Source: Stenopsyche tienmushanensis (taxonomy: Eukaryota > Arthropoda > Insecta > Trichoptera > Stenopsychidae). From it: 64,000 nt of DNA. The translations under genes and the position numbers were made by a program. A model generated the notes under the pieces. The model was given only the letters and a program-made list of their open reading frames with translations, did not search any database and had not been told where the DNA came from. Positions within the stretch are counted from its first letter, which is position 1; each line of letters starts with the position of its first letter. The stretch spans positions 868,001 through 932,000 of the forward strand of contig WACJ01000058.1 of assembly GCA_008973525.1 (NCBI GenBank). Reading direction: 5' to 3'. Of this stretch, positions 51,566 to 62,700 are shown piece by piece.

Positions 51566-52007
51566 TAATATTAGTTGGACAGGTTTTAACGATAAAGTTA
51601 GTTTTTATTTAGAAAACAAACTCGAAACGTTGTAGTTGCTTGAGTAAATCTCAAAGACTTTATCGATTATTTCCTATGCCTGTATAAAATGTAAGTTTGA
51701 TATAATAATAGATTCGGGGGATGAAGAAAAGTATATAACACTGATAAATATATTTAATACATCCCCCAATTTTCGTTGTTTTAATATTAATCAAACCCAA
51801 TAAAGAAATAGGATGGGTTTTATGTGATTGGATGGTCGGTAAAGTGTTAATTAATATATCTAATAGAATTACCAATTCCTAAAAAGAACGACTAAAGGTT
51901 TTTATACTATTCATAGTATTAAAATATATTTAAATTTATAAGATTGTCTTCTTTGAACTTATTTACGCTTGAATATAATTTTACCTCCGGTTTGATTAAA
52001 CACGATT

Positions 52008-52153
52008 TTAACATTTCCCTTACGATGCTATGTATTACATTCTAAAACCCCGTATTTATTATATTTTATATCGAGATTCAATGTAGTAATGTTGTAAAAA
52101 TTCCCATTACTACAACGAGTGTAGTAAATACACCATAGTAAGGGAAAGGTTAA
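52008..52153. mobile_element. TTAA MITE, family X copy c
   Basis: Starts TTAACATTTCCCTTACGATG and ends CACCATAGTAAGGGAAAGGT then TAA. At 146 bp it is the compact, uninterrupted form of the family. It ends about 70 bases downstream (minus sense) of the stop codon of the 179-aa gene. Confidence 0.85.
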
Positions 52154-52225
52154 ACAAACAAGGTTGTTCTTATATATAGTTTAATCATCTTTTATAAATT
52201 CCGTATTTGTGTGCATACAATTGTA

Positions 52226-53630
52226 TTAGAAATATAACGACGAATTTGGATGCCACGAGTTAAACGATACGTCTCTTGCGATTCTCGATAGTTGATATTT
52301 TTTGAATTGCATACTTGCTTCGGTTGGGTTCGTTCGTTGAGTAATTTTTGTCGGAGACGATTCTTTCGGCTGTTCTATCAAAAACATATCAGATTTTCCT
52401 GCTTTGTCTTCTATTGCTTCTGGTGGGGATTCCGGTTCTTCTCTTCCCGCCGTCATTATCATGACTTGCGGATTCATCGTCGTCATCTGATCTTTGAGAC
52501 ATTGTTGGAGAATGTTCAAGAAGAAGAGAAAAGACAACAACGTTAACGCAGATAATGCTGCACTGCTGGTGCCTTTACTACCCCCACTGCCTGTCGCATG
52601 ACTGAAACTGTAACTGAAGTACAATTGAATTAATATTTTGTAAATAGTTTCAGAGTGTTATATTTTTGCACTTACTGTTTGTAGATGTGTCCGCCTGACT
52701 GTGGTCCGTGATACATCGGAGAAGGATTGTAATTGTAACCACCGTAGTAACCTTGATGTGGAGGAGGACCACCATGATTTCTGACGATAAAATAATTTGT
52801 AATTCGTGACGTGATACATCGTAAAAAATGTATTATGAGGACTAAAAGTGTAAATGTAGATTTATAACACTACCAAAAATCCGCAACGATGGTTACTCCA
52901 CAAGGTATAAAAGGCCATTCGATCGAAATAATTGTTAAATAAATGAAATGATAGCCAGGGTGTTGAAAATCCAAATAATTTGTATTATATTGCATAGAAA
53001 TAATTGTGCTATTGGACGAAATTATATATATTCCTCGATTTATGACGAATTCTGTCCTGATATATTGATTGGAAGCTACGTTAAAAATAATTTACCGTCG
53101 CAAGTCGAGGAATACCTGTACTATAATGTGTGCTAAAGATTATAAATATGTTTTTTAATTTTTAACATTTGAAAAGGACGTAATAAAAGTAAACTTTAAC
53201 TCTTTTGATAATATTACAAGTATTTGAAATATACATAAATGGATTTAGGATAAAATGTACGACGTTTGTTCGAATGTCTCGATGCGTTCACTATCAATTT
53301 TTTAAGCTGTTATAAAACATTGTGATTGTGTATGTATGTATGCATGTATGTAACGAATCGTTTTTGGATATAAATTTTTTGAAATCGCTTGTTATTGTGA
53401 TTGTCAATACTTTTAAATTGTCGATGTTGGTTTTTAAAGTTGACTTTCAGCACGGCGCTTTCACTTAAATTGTACATTTAATCTACGAATTAGGATTGTA
53501 CTCGATAGGGAGGTGATTTATCATATTTAAGATGTTTGTATAAAAATTCCGATGTCATTATTTAAGAAATAAATTTATTTTACCTTTCGAAATCAGCTTT
53601 CATTCCGCCAGGTAATATGGTTTTCATCAT
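52226..53630 (-). CDS. Single-pass membrane protein of unknown function (179 aa)
   Basis: Three minus-strand exons: 53630-53584, 52780-52676, 52613-52226. They are GT-AG and in phase. The protein begins MMKTILPGGMKADFER, then has a Gly/Pro/Tyr/His-rich low-complexity stretch (GPPPHQGYYGGYNYNPSP). One hydrophobic segment at about residues 68-90 (AALSALTLLSFLFFLNILQQ) is followed by a polar C-terminal half (LKDQMTTMNPQVMIMTAGRE) ending NSSLYF. There is no signal peptide at the N-terminus, so it may be a type II or III membrane protein; topology is not certain. I do not recognise the family. The strong composition and clean splice phases argue that it is real. Confidence 0.72.
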
Positions 53631-55199
53631 CGTATATTTTACTTATGATTTATGTGTAAATTTTAAACTCATTAAACAATGTATTTCACTCAAAAGGCTG
53701 CTACTGAATGAGACGTTACAAAGAGCTTCTATTTTTGTAATGTCAACCGAGTTCATTGTCATGCATTTTAGGTGGAACTAATTGATCTTAAACTGCTCTG
53801 TTAAACATGCATCATTTGGATATATGTAGTTTTATCTGAAGAAGATTGTATTGAATCATGTTATTCTTTTTATAAATACAAATTTGCCTGTTGCTATGAT
53901 AGTCATTTAATTAAAAATATTTGGTTTTAATAATTAGTAAGCTGATTCTTTATCGTTTTTGTCTTGATCTTGTAACTAAACAAAATGGCAGTCTACCTCA
54001 AACTATGTTGTACTACAACTTAAGCCACGTTTACCAAAGCCCTAGCCACTTTGCATCGAATGTAGACTACGTCTATTTAACAATAATTAACGTAATCTAC
54101 TTGTAGACAAAAAAGCAATCTTATATTGAAAATTGTTATTAATGTCTGTAACGTTGAAAGCTTTTATGATTTACATTGTATAAACACTGACTGAAACAAA
54201 AATAGGGTGCAACATTATGATCGTTGCCTCCCATACTATTATATTAAGTTGTTACCGAGCAAACACCATGTAATGTAAAATCAGGACTCCAATGATTTAA
54301 TTACTATTAATACAATTAATACAATTTGGGGGAAATAAAAACCCCATGTTTTAATAAATAGTACCAGTACTCAAATAGTGATTGGAAATAAATAAAATTT
54401 TCCTTATGTATTTGTCCTGAATCTTTTATCATCGAATGTATTTCCATTATTTCTTGGACAACCTGAGAGTTCAATGTAATCTAAGATAAAAGCATAAATG
54501 TTATTAAATTATGTTTAATTGATGAAGCTGAAAATGTGAAAAGATTTGCCGAAGACCGATGGTGGTATTCAATATTTTAGTTATCATTTACATTTTTTCA
54601 TTTTTTAGGTCATCAGCCGTGCGATTAGATTTTCTTAGACAAATTTGCATTGACGGACTTGGATCGTAGACATCTACCGGAAGGCCTATCGAATAAATCG
54701 TCACACTTTAACAGTAAGGCAGCTTTTATCTGAATGTATAACATTTTATATGGATTCATTGCGCCTCTGCGACACGTTCCGAATATGTTTTAAGTCTTTT
54801 AAACCGATCTTGGAATCCCGTGATTGTATCGATTTCTCTGGGCATTTTTAGTAATCGCATAAATATCGTTTTTGCAATGAAAATGTGTAATTTAATCATA
54901 TAATTTTTTCTCTGTAGATCTCAAAAATAACATATGCAATCAATATTCCATGGATCTGGATCAAGCGCGTTTATATATTTGTGAATTTCATCATTATTTT
55001 GCATGTATTTTTTGAATGATCAGTCCCTATTTGACTAATTTTGCATCTGGATCTTCATAGGTTTTCCATAAATTTAATCAGCACTTTACTAAAAATATCA
55101 GAATTCTTTTGAAGACTTCCTAACTGTATTTAAACATTTCAAGGGATAAAATTTATATATTTTTCCACTGGCCAACAACAACGCTTTTTACCATTTCCA
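53631..55199. other. Upstream region of the 179-aa gene, no feature seen
   Basis: AT-rich; presumably contains the promoter of the minus-strand gene near 53650-53800. Nothing else recognised. Confidence 0.35.
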
Positions 55200-55800
55200 T
55201 CTATCTTGAGCCTTCTTCCTCCAATTGTCCAAGTGGCATGCAGGATCTTTTATATGACCCCATTATCGACGCTGCTGTGCGTCTGTTCCAGGTTGTCGCG
55301 GACAAATCACACAGGGAATGTCCTCCACCAATCTTTAATCCCGCAAAGGAAAGCTACGTGCAGGAAGACCAGCTTCGGATCACGTACACATAAAAGTGCA
55401 TTGGATGAGGAAGGACTGTGGTTATTTTAAATTCAAGGGATGCTATCCAGGGGGTCACTGCCACCACGAGTCCAACCTCAGTTTAAAGAGAGACGGACTG
55501 CAGAGATACCCCGTTCCGAGTCGCCGTTCGAGCAGCCTAAAACCCGCTCTCCCCTGTATGCCTAGGCTGTTGAGGATAGTGGTGACGCCTTTGATACAGA
55601 CTCCACCAACTTCTGTAATCAGCAGTTCCACACCCCTTTATAGGTACCCACACAGGGTGAGCGGCGTATTGCGACTCATGTTAGCCGGGCAACCCCAGCA
55701 ACGTTTGAGCCTACTGTCGAGGCTGCTTCCGTAGGTCCTCTACTCCACATAGTTACCTCAGGAGTTCGACTGTTACCCACAGGGCGTAAGGTTGGATAGT
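55200..55800. repeat. GC-richer unidentified repeat-like block
   Basis: Composition is clearly GC-richer than its flanks over 600 bp on both strands, with several short open frames and many stops. It lies directly downstream (minus sense) of a LINE reverse-transcriptase scrap at 55876-56100, so it may be part of the same dead element. I could not match it to a family. Confidence 0.4.
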
Positions 55801-55875
55801 GATTTATTCCCTATTTTTTTTTTCAGACCGTGATAGCACTGATTACTGTGTTAAATCTTGGATGTTATTCGTTAT

Positions 55876-56100
55876 TCATTGAGTTTCAATATTTTTATTA
55901 TTGATATTCGTGGAAGTGTAACCTCCGATATTCACCCTCGATACCACCATATATTCAGTTTTTTCATAATTTATTTTCCTATCAAAATTCACAGCAGCTC
56001 TGTCAATAGACGGAAGTACCGCCAAAGCTTTCGACCTTGATTTAGCCATGATATCGATGTCATTTGCAAAGGCTAGATGCATTGCATCATCATTCTAAAT
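55876..56100 (-). pseudogene. LINE reverse transcriptase fragment with altered FADD box
   Basis: The minus-strand frame reads HLAFANDIDIMAKSRSKALA, VLPSIDRAAVNFDRKINYEK and TEYMVVSRVNIGGYT. This is the catalytic [YF]ADD region of a non-LTR reverse transcriptase, followed by the usual G/N-L-KIN-x-KTEYM block. The second catalytic aspartate position reads N (FAND), and frames break on both sides. Inactive. Confidence 0.7.
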
Positions 56101-56169
56101 CAGTGCACCCCCATCTGTTAGCCTCTCTCATAACTTCAGCTATATAACATTTATTTATTATAACTCGAA

Positions 56170-57000
56170 TTGCACTCAATAGTAGGGATTCTGAAGTCAT
56201 TTTCAAAGTCCCGGGTCTCGAGACTTTTATTTTCTCTTCAATTATATACAGATTTTTTTAAAGTAAATATTTATATGCATTACATATGTATGTATGTGTA
56301 AGTTAAAAGAACCATCTTGTTCTATCTTTCTGAATTATCATTTTCGCAGTCACCTTCGTTAGTGTTTTGATCATCTTCATTGGAATAATCTAATTCTTCT
56401 GTTTTTGTTTGATAAGTTTTCTGGTACAAGGTTTCAATTACAACTAGATGTATAGCATGATTTATCTAATATTCATTGACGATGGAACTTTCATGCCCAA
56501 ACTTTTCCATCACACCATGAGTCATTGTTGCTACTATTTAACATTCAAAAACAATTCCAAATAGCCCCCCCCCCTAGGGTTTTATGAGTGGGCATCGTGG
56601 AGTCTAACATCCGCATGGAGTTCAATAGGGACAGTGCGCTCGGACGAAGTTTATGATTCGATCTCATGACTTCAGAGCCTGAGATCTCATTCTGGAGGGG
56701 TTCGAAAATGTTTCTCAAAATTCTTCTTTCGAACCTCTCTAGATAGACAAAGAAGACAAACTGATATTGTATTTACAAAACATTGATCTTTAATTTACTC
56801 CTGAATTTTTCTACGAATCAATCGATCCCAGCTGTTGCTATTACATAGAAACACTTGGAGCAAGCATACGTTCCATTGTTCTTTTGATGGAATTTATGGA
56901 ATCTCATACAGTATCAGTTGGGCGCGGACATATTGTAGTTTTTTTATGCCTTGTACCTTGTAACATTTTATAGGGCTTTTTGCGAACTGATTGATTGAAC
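56170..57000 (-). mobile_element. Second, partial copy of the hAT-like element
   Basis: 56180-56530 is a close copy of 43955-44360 (for example GTTAAAAGAACCATCTTGTT, ACAACTAGATGTATAGCATG). Near its right side TTATGCCTTGTACC recurs, as at 46249 in the first copy. The BED-finger region is missing and about 300 bp in the middle are unrelated. Non-functional. Confidence 0.65.
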
Positions 57001-58192
57001 CCACCATTGGCGAACTTAAACTTAAACTAAACTTAAAGAAATAACAATATAAATAATAGCTTTATAGTGTTTTTTATAAAACATTCATTTTTCAGCAATA
57101 TTTCTGTATAGCATACATTTTACATATATTTTTTTAATAAAACGTGTCATAAAAATACTTTAAAAAAATATCCCCTGAATCGAATTATCCCTGTTGTATT
57201 TTTACCGTTGTATACGAATGTTAATGGAATCGGAAAACAACCTTATTTGTAATAAAATGAAACTATATTAGCGTCACATGTGTACTTTAGGTATTACTTT
57301 TCATTAGTCATTATCACTGATAAATACCCAAATAAATTGTATTTAAATTTAAGACCTTTGATTTAAATATTATTCAAAATTAATTCACAATTGTACATAT
57401 GGCTTTATACTTACCATATAGTATTTTAATTATACGATTATATATATTTAAATATATATACTTTTTTATGTACGTTCGCAAGTGTATAAAAGTCAAATTA
57501 GAATAAATGTTGATTTCTGAAGATGTAATTTATTTGTTCTTCGGTCCATTTTTAGCGTCGTCGTCCGTCGATGCATTAATAGGATACAAAAGGTCAATTA
57601 TTGTTGTAAGCGTGGAATGAAATAGATCACAGTTTTGTTTTTACATTTATTAGTTCAACATTTTACATACATATCTATTATCGTCCGTCGCCATTCGCCC
57701 TTCGCGCGCGTCCTTCATCACTACAAAATGATGTAAATCAGTCATTCAAAATAGAAATCTTAACACATATAATTGCGCTTGATACGTGTGCTCGCACAAA
57801 TCATCATTTGAGCTCGCACGATTCATTTAAACACCTGATCTATACTACCACAGGCGTGCGAATCCAAGAAATATTCGCTGTATTATTTGAACGCACACCT
57901 GCTAATAAATAATTAAATAAATTATTATATCACTAATTCGAATTTCGATGGAAAACATCTGCAGAAGCGCGACTATGATATTTATAATGCTTTTTAAAAA
58001 ACAGAATTATCCGAAAGTATCTGTTGCGTCCTAGTTCCTTTCGATGGGCTCCAGAATTAAATTCCTGAATATGATCCATTGCAAGTTGTTACGCTTTAAT
58101 TAATATTTATGTGTCGCTTCTTATTTGGTTTATCATATTTAACGTGTATTTGATGGTCTTTTTAAAAAAATATTTTATTAAATAGGACTCAT
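57001..58192. other. Intergenic DNA
   Basis: AT-rich with a small GC-rich patch at 57680-57720. Includes the AATAAA (minus strand, 58179-58174) for the next gene. Nothing else supported. Confidence 0.4.
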
Positions 58193-61100
58193 TTAAACTT
58201 CGTTGCACTGGAGATACATCTGACGGCAGTCAATTCCTGATCTTCCTTTCCTTCCCGCTTCATAGTATTCATCGAAGGAAGTTCTCGACTGTCTTTCTAA
58301 GATGAAACTAGTGGCGTATCTATATAAAACAAAACGATCTTAGTATGATTCAATAAAATAAAATTTAACATCGGGGATCAATAGAAATACTCACGTTCCC
58401 AATTGACAGAAGACACTCTTGGATCCAACGTCGGTGGAACACTCAGTGCTGGCTTCGCAGACGTATTTCTGCAAACATTTATCATCGGAAGTGGCGAACG
58501 ATCTAACATAACTCTTAAGCATGGTGATTCCGGCGATAGCAGCGTCACTGATGGAGTCTTTTCTACCGATCGATCGTGCAGCCAATGAGCGATGAGAGAA
58601 CGACGTCTTCAGAGCGTCCAATAAATTCACGACGATGTTGATGAACTGTTGACATTTAATTGAATTTAATTTACAATTATCACACGTTTAAAAATATATT
58701 TTACCAAAATTGCTATTGCGAATTTTTTAATTTAATGGAAAATTAAACAACCATTCCGCTTGTTAATATTTTATGCACATTATTTACAAAGTGAAGATTG
58801 AGAATCACATCTAAGATTTTTAACGCCGTTCAATCCAACGACATATAAATTGATTAGATATTGTTTCTCAATCTATTCGCTATTAACCGGTAATATAAAA
58901 ACTAAAAGAACCCATATTCTATGAATATATACGATGATTCTATATATATATTTATAATAAATGCTTGTAACTTATAAAATAAAAAGCTTAGTGTTCTTAT
59001 ATATTTAGAAGCAATGCATATTTTTAATCTATGTTAATTTTATTAAGTTCTTAAATAAGTTGCAAGAACACTTTGAATATCGGCATACATGGGGATTTTC
59101 ATTGTCTGTTTTTAATAAGAATTTCTTCAAGTATTTTTTGAATAAAAATGCATACCTCTCCTGCCTGCTTGGCCATCGTAGAGACCTGGTCAGGGTCCTT
59201 TGTCCCGAGGACAGCCGAGAGGACTGCGGCCAAGATACTCTGAAGCAAGCGAAATAAAGCATACTTGTGCCGTAACCATATCATATGTACAATACTTTTT
59301 TAAACTAAAACTATGTGACTATAATGTATATTGAATGTAATCTACTGTGTGTTTGTATCATATTCCACATTTGCTGTGTATCTGATACGTTTTTCACTCG
59401 CACGAATAATGTCATTTTTCAAAGCAAAACTATGAATGATATTTATGAGATTATATGCTTTTAATAATGGATGGATTATTGATGACGTTTAAAAAATCAC
59501 ATTATTCAAGCAATGACATTTATATTTTAAAACTGTAATACTTTTATTGACCACTAGATGGCGTTCAAAACGATTTTATTTGAATCACTGTCAAAATAAA
59601 TTGGCCATAAGCGCATATTTTTTGATCTGATCAAATCGGGGGACGAAAAATTGTAACGATGTGGAATATGATATGGTTCTAAATGAGTTGTTTATTTTTT
59701 AGTAATTTTATATTCTGGAGCAATCTTCGATTTGAATCCGAAGTAAAATATTTTCGATCGAAAATTTCGAACGCGTCGCGTCCGCGGCGACCGAAAATCG
59801 CATGCAATTTTTTGCAACGACCGATCGAAATTTTCGCTTGCGCTCTTGACGTCTATATATTTATTGCCTTTCACTCGATACACACGAACGGAGAAAGTGG
59901 TATATTTTGTGGTTTTTCTTTTTTTTTTCCATCTCGGACCGATTGTGATTTTAAGGTCAAGTTTGCGAAATAGTGTGATGTTATGGCTTTTTCTGATTCG
60001 GCTCGAAACTTTCGACGTCCACGAATCGATGAATAAGTGCAAAGAACCAATTACTTCAGATTCAACGCTGCGTTATTGGGTTTGAGGGAAAGTATTAGTT
60101 TGCATGTAAAATGATAATGACAGGGGCTATTTAAAGCGAGACGATATTTTCTACTATTTATGATGTTAATACATTTACAAACAATTGGAATAAGCCATTT
60201 CACCTATCTGTCAATAATAACATAAATTTACAGCGGTGATCGGTTATCGTCTTAATGGAGCATTCTCCATAAATGCTTTAAATATGTTTGAAACTCACAT
60301 GTATATAATAATTAGGGAGAGATGGTGATACATTCATATTTTATTAAAATGCGCATTAAAATGGTATTTGACGGGTTGAAACGAACGTAAGACCTCGATA
60401 TTAGTACAACTAAGAATTATAACTGTTAAATGTATGATGCTCGAGTTCTTGTATGTACAGAACCAGTTCGTTGTACCATATGCACTTGGATGCAATTATG
60501 AGGTGGTTTAAAAAAATAAGGAACGCTTTTGGAAATCGATGCAATTTTTGGTGTGGTGCACGTGAAAAATTGTGCTGATCCCTTTGCGTTAATTAGTATG
60601 AAGAAGTGACGTTCTACTGTGTTGTTCTAAATCTATTTTTTGAAATAGTCAGTGCCTTTAGTACAAATATGTCCATAAAACGATAACCGATCGCTCTCAT
60701 ATGTTTATTTGGGGATTTACTCACTTGCATGGGGGAACCGTTGTCGACTTTGTCGATGTTATCGCTAGGCGCCTCCGCCCAGGATGGCTGTGAGGATCTT
60801 CAATCCCATGGAGAGTAAATTGGCCCATGGAGAAGGCGCCACTCCAGGATCGGCATCCAGGTTATCGCTCTTGTTAGGACCTGTAGCGCCTCCATTGAAG
60901 AGCATCTGCATAACCATACCTGTCCAACGCAAAGGTGTGCCTTAGAAGATTATTAAAAATGCGCAATGAAGATGGATGATTGATTGACTCCTATGGATGA
61001 TTGGATGGAAGTATGATTTACCTAACATGTTGGACCATGAAAATCCACTTTCTTGGATTTGGTTCGTTTGGGTATCGTCGAAGTCATCGAGGGCGACCTT

Positions 61101-61391
61101 CTTCATGGCGTTTGGCTTCTCTGCGAACTTCCTGTCGGTTTCGATTGCTGTGTTTTGATTGGCGTAATATGCAGGGTAGATTGCACGTGCTTGTCCATTT
61201 GTCTGCAATTTTATCAATAATTGACAATAAAAATCGATTTAAATCATACTCTGATATACAAATTTGTTTAGATTACAAACCTGTGCTATTTGTGATTGTA
61301 TGGCTTGTTGAGGGTAGGCAAATGTGGTTAGCAAGCAACTACTGCTAACAAGAACCAGCAGCGTCCAACCCATTGTCTGTTGATTATGCAT
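58193..61391 (-). CDS. Secreted six-cysteine protein of unknown function, apparent frameshift in exon 3
   Basis: Six minus-strand exons: 61391-61281, 61202-61022, 60919-60725, 59239-59156, 58645-58395, 58307-58193. Exon 1 encodes a signal peptide (WTLLVLVSSSCLLTTFA, cleavage likely before YPQQ). Later blocks are PWANLLSMGLKILTAILGGG, DNIDKVDNGSPMQ, SILAAVLSAVLGTKDPDQVS, ALKTSFSHRSLAARSIGRKD and a Cys-rich end with six cysteines (KCLQKYVC, TEC, FC, IDC, LQC) ending CNEV. Exon 3, read in phase from exon 2, hits TAG after ILGGGA. The following DNA continues in another frame that joins exon 4 perfectly. Removing one base or adding two would give about 311 residues. This is either a sequencing indel or a recent lesion. 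The family was not named. AATAAA follows 14 bases after the stop. Confidence 0.75.
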
Positions 61392-61479
61392 TCTATAAAT
61401 AAAATAAAAACAATGCGTTAATGAAAATTATTAGCTAAAATATGTGGATATGTATCATCTAATTTTCTTCTTAATCTTA
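61392..61479. promoter_or_regulatory. 5' region of the secreted-protein gene
   Basis: The sequence just upstream of the chosen ATG reads as an intron end (TTTATAG then AATGC), so a non-coding 5' exon further right is likely. Confidence 0.3.
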
Positions 61480-61680
61480 TATATAAAAATCAATGTTTGT
61501 TTGTCCGTATTTAATGCGCTTCCATACCGTTCATCCGATTGCGATAAATCTTTGTCAACTTAATATTTACACTTGCGGGAATAATATAGGCATTATAAAA
61601 ATATTATATGGGTGTTGGCGCATATTGGTCTGGTGAAATGAAGTTTGGGCTGTAGCGTCTCTATGTTATATGCGACGGAC
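61480..61680 (+). repeat. Helitron-like repeat, copy 1
   Basis: Begins near ATATATAAAAATCAATGTTT, then TTTGTCCGTATTTAATGCGC, CCATACCGTTCATCCGATTG and TTGGCGCATATTGGTCTGGT. Two further copies follow within 1.2 kb. The opening resembles the 5' ends of insect Helitron/Helentron repeats, from memory only. Confidence 0.55.
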
Positions 61681-62361
61681 ACGAACACACTACAAACGAT
61701 TCTTTCCGACCAATTGTCGCTTGGGGTTTCACTTTGCGTGACATTCGAGTCAATTTGCCCTATCGCGTCTATATAAGTTTCGCTTCAAAAATATTTTCAA
61801 CACACTTTTATCCAAAAAATGTACAAACAAAATTCATACAGCATATTAAAATTATGCCGATCGATTACGGTCGGAGATTTCTTTCTAGCGTAATGCTTTC
61901 TATGGCATTGTCTTCGCATTGCAGAATCCAAAACGAAGCTTTGTCTATCAAAATTATTATATTTTTATGACAATGCCTGTGTCGTCAAGCGTATTTCGCC
62001 AGAACAATGATTGCATTCTATTTCCTATACTCTTTGTTTCGGATGTCTTTAAAACCTCAGGAAGTGTTTATGACATGCGATCTCTATTTATATTGCCCAA
62101 GACTTGGCTGTTAAAGATCGGCGACATTGGATAACTATACAAAAATAATGAATTTCAAATAAAGAAAAAAATATATTCTTCCACTGACACTTGACAAAAA
62201 TTTAAATTTCTTTCAAAGATTGAATGTACATATGTAAATATTTTAATGAATGCCACCCTTAGTTAATATAACAGTGTTTTCAGTAAGAATAAGGATTTTC
62301 GTTATAAAAACGTCAGATTTACCATCATTGAATATAAATTTTATGAATGTACTGTATCTAT

Positions 62362-62475
62362 CTTCATATATAAAAAAATAATCTTTGTTCGTATTTAATG
62401 CGCTGCCATACTGTTCATCGTATTGCAATAAAACTTCGTCAATTTATTGTTAACACTTGCGGGAATAACATAGAC
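62362..62475 (+). repeat. Helitron-like repeat, copy 2 (short)
   Basis: Shares CGTATTTAATGCGCTGCCAT and ACACTTGCGGGAATAACATA with copies 1 and 3. Truncated at about 110 bp. Confidence 0.55.
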
Positions 62476-62485
62476 ATATTCTAAC

Positions 62486-62700
62486 ATATAAAAATTAATG
62501 TTTGTTTGTCCGTATTTAATGCGCTGCCATACCGTTCATCCGATTGCGATAAAACTTTGTCAAATTATTCTTTACACTTGCGAAAATAATATAGGCATTG
62601 TAAAAATATTATTTGTGTGCGTAATTTGTTATGCGAAACGTTTAGCGTATGCACTATGTTGGCGCATATTGGTCTGGTGGTTGCTAAGTTTAAGTATAAA
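62486..62700 (+). repeat. Helitron-like repeat, copy 3
   Basis: AACATATAAAAATTAATGTT, then GCGCTGCCATACCGTTCATC, ending TTGGCGCATATTGGTCTGGT. Closely similar to copy 1. A 173-aa open frame begins inside it but has no recognisable protein features. Confidence 0.6.

Larger units (their letters stand above)
50970..51850. mobile_element. Outer TTAA element carrying two nested elements
   Basis: Ends TTAACACTTTACTGACCA and complement of TTAACACTTTACCGACCA. Inside it lies family X copy b (51227-51565), which itself contains a pogo-like MITE (51328-51472). Without the insertions the outer element would be about 540 bp. A small minus frame at 51660-51875 has no recognisable protein. Confidence 0.75.

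Noticed and set aside
55206..55734. Two overlapping plus-strand frames in the GC-richer block
   Set aside because: No known domain, and frame lengths are explained by composition. More likely part of a dead repeat.
59692..60042. 116-aa minus-strand frame and overlapping plus-strand frames
   Set aside because: Lies in an intron of the secreted-protein gene. Open on both strands because of composition; no family features.
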